Shown one piece after another: positions 26,129-34,637 of a stretch of DNA of 64,000 nt; positions within the stretch are counted from its first letter, which is position 1; every line of letters starts with the position of its first letter. The translations under genes were made by a program, and so were the position numbers. The notes below the pieces were generated by a model. It saw only the letters and a list, made by a program, of their open reading frames with translations. It had not been told where the DNA came from and did no database searches. Origin of the DNA: ZC4RG30 sp965652645 (GTDB lineage: Bacteria > Pseudomonadota > Gammaproteobacteria > Steroidobacterales > Steroidobacteraceae); contig CBFGXE010000003.1 of NCBI GenBank assembly GCA_965652645.1, positions 62,001 through 126,000 on the forward strand, given 5' to 3'.

Positions 26129-27592
26129 ATGCCCCTTCGCATCTGCTTCATCGCCTCGGAGGCGACGCCGCTGGCCAAGACGGGCGGCCTGGCAGACGTG
26201 GCCGGCGCGCTCATCCGCCACCTGCATGCAGATGGTCACGACGTGCGCGCCTTCATGCCGCTGTACAGCCAGGTCGACCGCAGCCGCCTCGACATCTCGC
26301 CCGTGGAAACGCTGCGCGCCATCCCCGTGCAGCTCGGCGGCCATGCCTTCACCTTCGACGTGCACGTGGCGCACCTGCCCGGATCCTCCGCGCTGATCCA
26401 CCTGGTGGACGCACCGGCGCTGTATTCGCGCGCACGCCTCTACACCAGCGACGCCGACGAGCACCTGCGTTTCCTGCTGCTCACCCACGCCGCGCTGCTG
26501 TGCTGCCAGCGCATGGCCTTCGCCCCGCAGATCCTCCACTGCAATGACTGGCACACGGGCTTCGGCCCGCTGCTGCTGAAGACCACCTATGCCTGGGACC
26601 GGCTGTTCCATGGCACGCGCAGCCTGATGTCCATCCACAACATTGCCTACCAGGGCGTGTTCGGCGCGCACCTGGCCGGCGACACCGGGCTGGGCGATGC
26701 CGCGCACCTGCTCGATGGCGGCGAGCGCGCGGCCGGGCGCATCAATCCGCTGCGCGAGGGCATCGCCCATGCCGATGCGGTCAGCACGGTGAGTCCCACC
26801 TATGCACGCGAGATCCAGACGCCTGAATATGGCTACGGGCTCGACGGCCTGCTGCGCGCGCGCGCCGGCGTGCTCTCCGGCATCCTCAATGGCGTGGACA
26901 CCGCCGACTGGGATCCGGCCACCGATGCCTTCCTGCCGCGGCACTTCGATGCCACGCGGCTGCAGGTGAAGGCGGCGCTGAAGCGCGAGTTCGCGGCCCG
27001 GCGCGGCCTGCGCCTGGTGCCCCGCCGCCGCGTGCCGCTGGTGGGCATGATCACCCGTCTCACCCCGCAGAAGGGCTTCGACCTGGTGATGCAGGTGCTG
27101 CCCGGGCTGCTGGCGCAGCGGGATTTCCGCTGCGCCGTGCTGGGCAGCGGCGATGCGGTATATGAGGAGTTCTTCCATTCCCTGGCGGCGCAGCATCCGG
27201 ACCGGGTCAGCTTCCACGCCGGCTACAGCGAGGAGCTGGCGCACTGGATCGAGGCGGCCAGCGACATGTTCCTGATGCCCTCGATGTACGAGCCCTGCGG
27301 CCTCAACCAGATGTACAGCCAGCGCTACGGCACCGTGCCCATCGTGCGCCGCACCGGCGGACTGGCCGACTCGGTACGGCATTTCGATCCTGCCACCGGC
27401 GAGGGCACCGGCGTGGTGTTCAATGACTACGACACGGGCGCCGTCACCTGGGGCCTCACCACGGCGCTGGACTGGTACGCGAAGAAACCCCTGTGGGAGC
27501 GCATCGTGAGGAACGCGATGGCCGAGGATTTCTCCTGGGAGCGCCGCGTGGGTGAATACGCCGCGCTGTACGGGCGGATGCTGGCCGCGTGA
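26129..27592 (+). CDS. glgA: Glycogen synthase (GT5)
   Basis: A 487-residue bacterial glycogen synthase, transferring glucose from ADP-glucose to the non-reducing end of alpha-1,4-glucan. The N-terminal KTGGLADVAGAL (about 16-27) binds ADP-glucose. HNIAYQGVF, the second-domain PQKGFDLV and the catalytic MPSMYEPCGLNQMYSQRYGT (about 380-399) are all present. The length is standard. It likely uses ADP-glucose from GlgC (31119). Convergent with the LEA2 gene, with only 3 bases between stops. Confidence 0.96.
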   Translation: MPLRICFIASEATPLAKTGGLADVAGALIRHLHADGHDVRAFMPLYSQVDRSRLDISPVETLRAIPVQLGGHAFTFDVHVAHLPGSSALIHLVDAPALYSRARLYTSDADEHLRFLLLTHAALLCCQRMAFAPQILHCNDWHTGFGPLLLKTTYAWDRLFHGTRSLMSIHNIAYQGVFGAHLAGDTGLGDAAHLLDGGERAAGRINPLREGIAHADAVSTVSPTYAREIQTPEYGYGLDGLLRARAGVLSGILNGVDTADWDPATDAFLPRHFDATRLQVKAALKREFAARRGLRLVPRRRVPLVGMITRLTPQKGFDLVMQVLPGLLAQRDFRCAVLGSGDAVYEEFFHSLAAQHPDRVSFHAGYSEELAHWIEAASDMFLMPSMYEPCGLNQMYSQRYGTVPIVRRTGGLADSVRHFDPATGEGTGVVFNDYDTGAVTWGLTTALDWYAKKPLWERIVRNAMAEDFSWERRVGEYAALYGRMLAA

Positions 27593-27595
27593 AGC

Positions 27596-28039
27596 TCAGC
27601 GCAGTTTCAGCGTGCCGGAATGGTCGAAGGGAATGGTCTTGATCATGCCCTTGGCCAGCCGCACCTTGCCCAGCACGCGGTAGGTGGGCTCGCCGCGGTT
27701 GCGATCGCCGATCATGCGCAACACCGCCGCGGCGGCATTGGCGGTGACGTCGAGGTCGAACTCCGCCGAACCCATGGCCGGCACCTGGATGTCGCGGCTG
27801 GATTCGCCCGTGGCGAAGGTCTCGCCCGAGAGTTGCACCTCGTAGGTGATGCCGCGCACGGGCAGCTCCACGGCGTTGGGGTTGTGCACGCGCATCTTCA
27901 CGCGCAGCTGCTGCTTGAGCAGGTCGCCGCTGAGCAGCCCGACCTCCATCACCTGCAGGCGTGGTGGCTCGAGTCTGGCGAGCGCGCAGCCGCCGAGCAG
28001 GGCCACGACCATGGTGGCGGCAAGGACGCGGATCCACAT
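27596..28039 (-). CDS. LEA type 2 (WHy-domain) lipoprotein
   Basis: A 147-residue lipoprotein: signal with lipobox LLGGC (Cys near residue 18), then one LEA_2/WHy beta-sandwich with the characteristic LRVKMRVHNPNAVELPVRG (about 45-63) and an SAEFDLDV strand. LEA2 proteins are linked to desiccation and stress; bacterial ones are usually periplasmic with no defined function. It begins 3 bases after malQ and is the last gene of the glgC-GH57-malQ unit, so it is co-expressed with glycogen metabolism. A glucan link is not otherwise supported. Confidence 0.85.
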   Translation of the reverse strand: MWIRVLAATMVVALLGGCALARLEPPRLQVMEVGLLSGDLLKQQLRVKMRVHNPNAVELPVRGITYEVQLSGETFATGESSRDIQVPAMGSAEFDLDVTANAAAAVLRMIGDRNRGEPTYRVLGKVRLAKGMIKTIPFDHSGTLKLR

Positions 28040-28042
28040 TGT

Positions 28043-29410
28043 TCAGCCCCCCCGGTTGTGCACGTGGATGAGGTCACGATAGCGCAGGGCCAGTGGCGCT
28101 GTCAGTGACTCCAGGTGCAGACGCCAGGTCCAGTTGCCGGAGCGGGTGCCGGGGCGGTTCAGGCGCGCCTCGCTGCCCAGGTGCAGCAGGTCCTGCACCG
28201 GCAGCACGGAGAGCACGGCCACCGAGGAGAGCACGCTGCGAAGCATGGCATCGGGCACCTCGTGGTCGGCGCGGCCGAGGAAACGGCGCACCTGGTCGCG
28301 GGCATGTTCAGGCAACGAGGCATACCAGCCCACGGTGGTGTCGTTGTCATGCGTGCCGGTGTAGGCGATGCTGTCGGGCTCGTGCATGTGCGTGAGGTGC
28401 GGGTTGGACGGATCACCGTCGAAGCCGAACTGCAGCACGCGCATGCCCGGCAGCGCGAAGGCCTTGCGCAGCGCCGTCACCTCCGGCGTGATCACGCCGA
28501 GGTCCTCGGCGACAAGCTCCAGCTGCGGCAGTCGCGCGCGCACCCTGGCAAGGAGCCGGTGCCCGGGCGCCTCGCGCCACTGGCCGCCCCGCGCATCGGG
28601 CGCACCGGCGGGAACTGCCCAGTAGGCCTGCAGCGCGCGGAAATGATCGATGCGCAGCAGGTCGAAGCGTTCGGCCTGCAGCCCCAGCCTCGTGAGCCAG
28701 AAGCGGAAACCGTCGCGCTGCTGCCAGGCCCAGTCATACAGGGGATTGCCCCACAGCTGGCCATCCTCGGAAAAATAGTCCGGCGGCACGCCGGCCACCG
28801 CCTGCGCCTCGCCATTGGCGTCGAGCTGGAACTGGTCGCGGTTCACCCAGGTGGCGACGGAATCCGGGGCAACGTAGATGGGCAGGTCGCCGAAGAGATG
28901 GATGCCGCGCGCGGCCGCATGCGCGCGCAGCGCGCGCCACTGCGCATCGAAACGCCACTGCGCACGGGCCAGCCCATGCATGGGCGTCGCCAGGCGTTTC
29001 GCGGCCGCGGCCAGCGCCACCGGCTTGCGATCACGCAGGTCCACGGGCCAGCGCCACCAGGGCAGCGCGCCCTGCTCGGCGCTGATGGCCTCGAACAGCA
29101 GGTAGTCCGGCAGCCAGGCAGCCTGCGTGGACTGCCATTCCGCGAAGTCGTCGGCATTGCCGGGATCGCGGGCATGCGGATCGAGCAGTTCCGGGTTGCC
29201 CGCGCGATCCGAGCGCGCCCAGTAGGGTGAGCCGGAGCGGTCCACCGGCACCAGCGGCAGCAACTGCCACACCGTGAAACCCGCGTCGGCCAGCCAGTCG
29301 ATGAAACGCCGGCTGCGATCCCCCAGCGCGCCCTGCCCCTCGTGGCACAGCGCGGAGGCCGGCAGCAGGGCACCGGCGCGCCGGCGCACCAGTACGCGCC
29401 CCGCGTTCAT
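28043..29410 (-). CDS. malQ: 4-alpha-glucanotransferase (GH77, MalQ)
   Basis: A 455-residue GH77 amylomaltase, shorter than E. coli MalQ (694) because it lacks the N-terminal extension, like the Thermus type. The nucleophile Asp is in LLRIDHFRALQAYW, the acid/base Glu in LVAEDLGVITPEV, and the third acid in YTGTHDNDTTVGWY. The N-terminal SPYWARSDRAGNPELLD corresponds to the family SPY...AGNPxLID block. ATG 29410 overlaps the GH57 stop as ATGA. The enzyme disproportionates maltodextrins and probably recycles chains cut by the phosphorylase and GH57 enzyme. Confidence 0.93.
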   Translation of the reverse strand: MNAGRVLVRRRAGALLPASALCHEGQGALGDRSRRFIDWLADAGFTVWQLLPLVPVDRSGSPYWARSDRAGNPELLDPHARDPGNADDFAEWQSTQAAWLPDYLLFEAISAEQGALPWWRWPVDLRDRKPVALAAAAKRLATPMHGLARAQWRFDAQWRALRAHAAARGIHLFGDLPIYVAPDSVATWVNRDQFQLDANGEAQAVAGVPPDYFSEDGQLWGNPLYDWAWQQRDGFRFWLTRLGLQAERFDLLRIDHFRALQAYWAVPAGAPDARGGQWREAPGHRLLARVRARLPQLELVAEDLGVITPEVTALRKAFALPGMRVLQFGFDGDPSNPHLTHMHEPDSIAYTGTHDNDTTVGWYASLPEHARDQVRRFLGRADHEVPDAMLRSVLSSVAVLSVLPVQDLLHLGSEARLNRPGTRSGNWTWRLHLESLTAPLALRYRDLIHVHNRGG

Positions 29411-31122
29411 GACCGGCGCATCACGCCGCCGAGCTCCGGATCTCCCTGCCCGACGCTGATGGGCTGTTGCAGGTGTTCCGGGGGCTCGAGCCGCAGCGCG
29501 CGATACAGGCTGGTGAGCTGGTGGCGGTAGAGTTCGTCGAAGTCGCGCACGGCGCCGGCCGGGTTGTAGTCGCCGAACCACCAGAACCAGTCGGAGGCCT
29601 CGCAGGCGGCCAGCTGGCGTTCGGCGCGCGCCAGCTCCTCCGGTCCCAGGCGGCCCTGCGCCACCACTTCATCGTAGGCGCGCTTGGCCTCGCACAGCAG
29701 GTCCCAGCCGCGGTTCTTGTCCGGGTCTCCCATCCACGTGGACAGCGTGCCGTACACCCAGGAGCCCGGGCGCAGTTTCGGCAGCGCCGCCGGGGCGATG
29801 CCCTGCGTGCGATGGGCATCCACGCACTCGGCCAGCGTGGCCAGGCGCAGCCGCGGATGCCGGGCAAGCAGCGTGTACATGGCGGAGAGGAAGTACCAGC
29901 CGTTGCAGGGATAGTGCTCCCAGGCGTTCTCGCCATCCAGTGCCACGAGCAGCACGCGACCGGGTGCATCGGCCGTGCGCTCGGCAATGGCGGCCAGCTC
30001 GTGCGCGAAATTGGCCGCGGCGTCATCGCCATGCCAGCGCGAGTAGGTGAAACCGATGAGGTCGGAAAGCCCGTCATGGCGGAAGAAGCAGCGCAGGGCG
30101 CCGCCAGGCAGCGACCATGGCTGGTTGAGGAGTTTCTCGGCCGGCCCCTGTCCAGCGGGCACCTCGATGCCGGAAATGTGCAGCGAGGGATGCAGCACGG
30201 CGACGCTGGTGGCCAGGCAGTCGAACCCCGCGGCCTCGATGGCCGCCACGGCCGCCTCGCTCACCGCGCCTTCGGACGGCCAGCAGCTGCGCGGCCGCTG
30301 GCCGAACACGCGCACGTGGGACTCCACCGCCCGCTTCAGGTGCCAGGCCGCGCGTTCGGCACCGCCGGGATAGGCCGGGGCATGGGGGCGCGGCGCATGC
30401 GGCTCGCCCTCGCGCGCGGCGCCGAAGTCGATCAGCAGCGGCAGGATGGGATGGCTGAAGGGTGAAGTGGCCAGCTCGCAGCGCCCGGTCTCGGCCAGCG
30501 CGCGGTAGCGCGGCAGCACGCCGGCGAGCAGCTCGCCGACGAGCGCCAGCAATTCGCGGCGATCGGCGGCATCAAAACCCCGGGCCTTCGCTTCGAGCTT
30601 CGCGACGCGCGCGTCGCCGCGCCGCACCGATTCCCCCAGCCAGGCCAGGTGGTACCAGACCGACAGGTCGTGCAGGAACTGGTCGGACAGGTAACCGATG
30701 CGTTCCGGATGGTCCATGGAACGCGCGATTTCCACCAGCGCGGCAAAGGGTGGATGGCGCTCGATGAGGTTGTGGCGGTCGGCGCGCAGGCAGGCCTGCA
30801 GCAGCGACTGGCGCGCGGCGGCATCCTGCGGCAGTGGCGCATCCGACAGGGTGGCCAGCAGCGCGTCGGGCAGTGGCGCGCCGCCGTCGAGGCAGGCGCG
30901 CACGGCGGCGGCAAGGTCCTCGATCTGCTCCACCAGCACGGGCGTGAAATTGACCACGGCCTTCGCGCCGGGCACCTGCTCCAGGTGCGCGGCCATGTCC
31001 ACGTAGTCCTTGATGACGTGCAGCCAGGTCCAGGGCAGCACGTAGCGGCCGGAAAGCGCGTCGCGGTACGGCGGCTGGTGCATGTGCCAGAACAGCACTA
31101 CTGGCAGCCGCGTGTCGTTCAT
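29407..31122 (-). CDS. Glycoside hydrolase family 57 protein
   Basis: A 571-residue GH57 enzyme of the COG1449 type. The N-terminal FWHMHQPPYRD (about 11-21) is family motif 1. The nucleophile Glu is in SCWPSEGAVSE (near residue 283) and the acid/base Asp in ALDGENAWEHYPCNGW (near 385). Members act as alpha-amylases, 4-alpha-glucanotransferases or branching enzymes; the exact reaction cannot be told from the sequence. Both ends overlap neighbours by 4 bases (glgC upstream, malQ downstream), so it belongs to the glucan operon. Confidence 0.9.
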   Translation of the reverse strand: MNDTRLPVVLFWHMHQPPYRDALSGRYVLPWTWLHVIKDYVDMAAHLEQVPGAKAVVNFTPVLVEQIEDLAAAVRACLDGGAPLPDALLATLSDAPLPQDAAARQSLLQACLRADRHNLIERHPPFAALVEIARSMDHPERIGYLSDQFLHDLSVWYHLAWLGESVRRGDARVAKLEAKARGFDAADRRELLALVGELLAGVLPRYRALAETGRCELATSPFSHPILPLLIDFGAAREGEPHAPRPHAPAYPGGAERAAWHLKRAVESHVRVFGQRPRSCWPSEGAVSEAAVAAIEAAGFDCLATSVAVLHPSLHISGIEVPAGQGPAEKLLNQPWSLPGGALRCFFRHDGLSDLIGFTYSRWHGDDAAANFAHELAAIAERTADAPGRVLLVALDGENAWEHYPCNGWYFLSAMYTLLARHPRLRLATLAECVDAHRTQGIAPAALPKLRPGSWVYGTLSTWMGDPDKNRGWDLLCEAKRAYDEVVAQGRLGPEELARAERQLAACEASDWFWWFGDYNPAGAVRDFDELYRHQLTSLYRALRLEPPEHLQQPISVGQGDPELGGVMRRS

Positions 31123-32393
31123 CCGCTCCGTGTGGCCGCCATCAGGGTTTCGGGAGTGACGAGCACGATGCCGCGCGGCGTGACGTCGAAGCGCTGGCGG
31201 TCGAGCTCCGGATTCACGCCGATCTGCATGTTGTCGACGATGTCGCAGTGCTCGTCGATGATGGCGTTGCGGATCACGCAGTTCCTGCCGATGCGCACGC
31301 CGGGCATGATGACCGAACGCTCCACCAGCGAGCGCTCGTCGACCCGCACGGCCGAGAACAGCAGCGACTCGCGCACCACCGCGCCGGAGATGATCGAGCC
31401 CCCGGCCACCAGCGAATTGATGGCCGTGCCGGTGCGGCCCTCGTCCGACAGCACGAACTTGGCCGGGGGCTGCTGCACCTGGTAGGTCCAGATGGGCCAC
31501 TCCTCGTCATAGACGTTGAGCTCGGGCGACACGTGCACCAGCTCGAGGTTGGCCTCGTAGAAGGCATCGACCGTACCCACGTCGCGCCAGTAGTTCTGCG
31601 CCTTGGTGCGCACGTTGCGGAACGGGTAGGCGAACACCTGCAGGGATTCGATGGCCTTGGGGATGATGTTCTTGCCGAAGTCGTGCGCGGAATTCTCGTC
31701 GGCCGCGTCCTCGTGCAGCAGGCGCTCGAGCAGGTCGGCATTGAAGATGTAGATGCCCATGGAGGCCAGCGCCACGTCGGGGTTGCCGGGCATGGGCTCC
31801 GGTTCACGCGGCTTCTCGGCGAACCGGGTGACGCGGTTCCAGCCGGTGACCGACAGCACGCCGAACTCGCGCGCATCGGCCAGCGGCACCTCCACCACGC
31901 CCACGGTGATGTCGGCGCCCTTCTCCACGTGGTAGGCGATCATCGGACCGTAGTCCATCTTGTAGATGTGGTCGCCGGCCAGCACCAGCACGTGGCGCGG
32001 GCCATGCGCGCGCAGGTAGTCGAGGTTCTGGAAGACGCTGTCGGCCGTGCCGCGGTACCAGTGTTTGCCCACCTGCTGCTGCGCGGGGATCACGTCGACG
32101 AACTCGCCGAACTCGCCCCTGAGGTAACTCCAGCCGCGCTGCACGTGCTGGATCAGCGACTGGCCCTTGTATTGCGTGAGCAGGCAGATCTTGCGGATGC
32201 CCGAGTTCACGCAGTTGGAGAGCACGAAATCGATGATGCGGAACTTGCCGCCGAAGGGGGTGGCGGGCTTGCAGCGATTCTCGGTGAGGCCGCGCAGGCG
32301 CTCGCCCCGTCCGCCGGCCATGATCATCGCCATCGTGCCGCCCGTGAGGCGGCTGACGTAGCGTCCGGATGAAGTGCGCGAGGCGGTAGCCAT
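31119..32393 (-). CDS. glgC: Glucose-1-phosphate adenylyltransferase
   Basis: A 424-residue ADP-glucose pyrophosphorylase, the committed step of glycogen synthesis. The N-terminal pyrophosphorylase domain has MIMAGGRGERLRGLTENRCK, CKPATPFGGKFRIIDF and the catalytic LVLAGDHIYKMDYGPM (Asp near 140); the C-terminal left-handed beta-helix holds the regulatory site. The enzyme is usually allosterically controlled by fructose-1,6-bisphosphate, pyruvate or AMP. ATG 32393 was chosen; a GTG at 32411 with AAGG 6 bases upstream would add six residues. Divergent from glgB across 45 bases. Confidence 0.95.
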   Translation of the reverse strand: MATASRTSSGRYVSRLTGGTMAMIMAGGRGERLRGLTENRCKPATPFGGKFRIIDFVLSNCVNSGIRKICLLTQYKGQSLIQHVQRGWSYLRGEFGEFVDVIPAQQQVGKHWYRGTADSVFQNLDYLRAHGPRHVLVLAGDHIYKMDYGPMIAYHVEKGADITVGVVEVPLADAREFGVLSVTGWNRVTRFAEKPREPEPMPGNPDVALASMGIYIFNADLLERLLHEDAADENSAHDFGKNIIPKAIESLQVFAYPFRNVRTKAQNYWRDVGTVDAFYEANLELVHVSPELNVYDEEWPIWTYQVQQPPAKFVLSDEGRTGTAINSLVAGGSIISGAVVRESLLFSAVRVDERSLVERSVIMPGVRIGRNCVIRNAIIDEHCDIVDNMQIGVNPELDRQRFDVTPRGIVLVTPETLMAATRSG

Positions 32394-32438
32394 TGCAGCT
32401 ATATTTACCACAGGCCGCCTTCATAAAAGCGATGGTTC

Positions 32439-34637
32439 ATGACGGATTCGACCTACACGCGGGAGGGTGACTCGACCACTCACGCCATCGCGATGGAACT
32501 GCGACGCGTTGCCGGCGGCCGGCACCACGATCCGCACACCGTGCTGGGAGTGCATGCCGCCGGCAGCGGCAAGGTTGTGCGCGCCTACCTTCCGGCCGTA
32601 CGGGATGTACACATTGCCGGCGGGCCGGCACTGCGCCGGCTGGGCGACACGGATTTCTTCGAGGGAGAATTGCCCGGAGGCGCCGGCTCGCATCCGCGGC
32701 TGTGCTGGACCGATGCGCATGGCGCACGCCATGAACGCATCGATCCCTACAGCTTCAACCCGACGCTGCAGCCGGCGGACCTCGCGCTGTTTGCCTCGGG
32801 CGTGCACGTGGAAGCCTGGAAGATGCTCGGCGCGCACCCGGCCAGTTTCGATGGCATCGATGGCGTGCGTTTTGCCGTGTGGGCGCCGGATGCCGAGCGC
32901 GTGAGCCTGGTCGGGCCGTTCTGCGAATGGGATGGCCGCCGCCTGCCCATGCGGGCGTTGGGCAGCAGCGGCGTGTGGGAGCTTTTTGTTCCCGGGCTGC
33001 CGCTGGGCACGCTGTACAAGTTCGAACTGCGCAACCGGGCCAGCGGGGAAATCCTGGTGAAGACCGACCCGCACGCGCTGGCGATGGAACTGCGCCCGGC
33101 AACTGCTGCCATCGTCACCGATACGCACGCCTACACCTGGGGCGATGCCGCCTGGCTCAAGGCCCGCGCACAGCGCGACTGGCTGCATGCGCCCATGTCC
33201 ATCTACGAGGTGCATGCCGGCTCCTGGAACCGCCACCCGGACGGGCGATTCTTCAGTTACCGCGAGCTGGCCACGGAGCTGCTGCCCTACGTGAAACGCA
33301 TGGGTTTCACCCACATCGAGTTGCTGCCGGTCACCGAACATCCGCTGGATGACTCCTGGGGCTACCAGACCACCGGCTACTTCGCGCCCAGCAGCCGCTT
33401 CGGCACGCCCGACGACTTCAAGCATTTCATTGACTGCTGCCATGCCGAGGGCATCGGCGTGGTGCTCGACTGGGTGCCGGCGCATTTCCCGCGCGACGCG
33501 CACGGACTGGCGCGCTTCGACGGCACCGCGCTCTATGAATACCCGGACCCGCTGAAGGGGGAGCACGCGGACTGGGGCACGCTGGTGTTCAACTACGAGC
33601 GGCACGAGGTGAAGAGCTTCCTGCTCTCCAGCGCCTGCTACTGGCTGGAGCATTTCCACCTGGATGGCCTGCGTGTCGATGCGGTGGCCTCCATGCTCTA
33701 CCTGGACTACGGCCGGCGCGGGCAGTACGTGCCGAACCGCCACGGCGGCCGCGAGAACCTGGAGGCCGTGGAGTTCCTGCGCACGCTGAATGCCATTACC
33801 CATGCGCGCGCGCCCGGCACCGTGATCATGGCGGAGGAATCCACCTCCTGGCCCATGGTGAGCCGTCCCGTCGACGCCGGCGGCCTCGGCTTCTCGATGA
33901 AGTGGAACATGGGCTGGATGCACGACACGCTCAACTACTTCGCGCAGGACCCGCTGTACCGCAAGCACCACCAGGACCAGCTCACCTTCGCGATGATGTA
34001 TGCGTGGACGGAGAACTTCATCCTGCCGCTGTCGCATGACGAGGTGGTGCACCTGAAACGCTCGCTGCTGGGCCGCATGCCCGGCGACCGCTGGCAGCAG
34101 CTGGCCAACCTGCGGCTGCTCTACACCTACATGTGGACGCTGCCGGGCAAGAAGCTGCTGTTCATGGGCGGGGAGCTTGCCCATCCCTGGGAGTGGGACT
34201 TCCGCGTCGCCCTGCCCTGGTTCCTGCTCGAGCACGCCGAACACCGCGGCGTGCAGCAGCTGGTGGCCGACCTCAACCGGCTCTACGTGAACGAGCCGGC
34301 CCTGCACTGGCATGAATTCGAGCCGGAGGGATTCCGCTGGATCGACTGCAGCGACCGGCAGCACTCGGTGCTGGCCTACCTGCGCACGGCCGGCTGGCGG
34401 CAGCTGGTGGTTGTGTTGAACTTCACGCCCGAGCCACGCGCGGGCTATCGCATCGGCGTTCCCGAAGCCGGCACCTGGCAGGTGCTGCTGAATTCCGACT
34501 CCTCGCATTATGGCGGCGCCAACATCGGTGGTGCCCTGTACACCGCCGAGGCCGTGCCCATGCACGGCCTGCCCGCATCCCTCGCCCTTGACCTGCCGCC
34601 GCTGGCGGGGCTGGTGCTGGTCAGGTCGTCTTCATGA
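32439..34637 (+). CDS. glgB: 1,4-alpha-glucan branching enzyme (GH13)
   Basis: A 732-residue GlgB with two N-terminal CBM48-like modules: the first around 18-105 (HHDPHTVLGVH), the second around 120-215 (VRFAVWAPDAERVSLVG, FCEWDG). The GH13 barrel has nucleophile Asp in DGLRVDAVASMLYLDYGR, acid/base Glu in IMAEESTSWP, and LSHDEVVHLKRSL. GlgB makes the alpha-1,6 branches of glycogen. Its end overlaps the end of convergent glgP by 17 bases. Confidence 0.97.
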   Translation: MTDSTYTREGDSTTHAIAMELRRVAGGRHHDPHTVLGVHAAGSGKVVRAYLPAVRDVHIAGGPALRRLGDTDFFEGELPGGAGSHPRLCWTDAHGARHERIDPYSFNPTLQPADLALFASGVHVEAWKMLGAHPASFDGIDGVRFAVWAPDAERVSLVGPFCEWDGRRLPMRALGSSGVWELFVPGLPLGTLYKFELRNRASGEILVKTDPHALAMELRPATAAIVTDTHAYTWGDAAWLKARAQRDWLHAPMSIYEVHAGSWNRHPDGRFFSYRELATELLPYVKRMGFTHIELLPVTEHPLDDSWGYQTTGYFAPSSRFGTPDDFKHFIDCCHAEGIGVVLDWVPAHFPRDAHGLARFDGTALYEYPDPLKGEHADWGTLVFNYERHEVKSFLLSSACYWLEHFHLDGLRVDAVASMLYLDYGRRGQYVPNRHGGRENLEAVEFLRTLNAITHARAPGTVIMAEESTSWPMVSRPVDAGGLGFSMKWNMGWMHDTLNYFAQDPLYRKHHQDQLTFAMMYAWTENFILPLSHDEVVHLKRSLLGRMPGDRWQQLANLRLLYTYMWTLPGKKLLFMGGELAHPWEWDFRVALPWFLLEHAEHRGVQQLVADLNRLYVNEPALHWHEFEPEGFRWIDCSDRQHSVLAYLRTAGWRQLVVVLNFTPEPRAGYRIGVPEAGTWQVLLNSDSSHYGGANIGGALYTAEAVPMHGLPASLALDLPPLAGLVLVRSSS

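Noticed and set aside
32432..32470. Out-of-frame 12-codon ORF overlapping the glgB start
   Set aside because: No -10 at the right spacing and no coupling of its stop to the glgB ATG.
32421..34565. Long minus-strand frame (714 codons)
   Set aside because: Exact shadow of glgB, which has full GH13 motifs.
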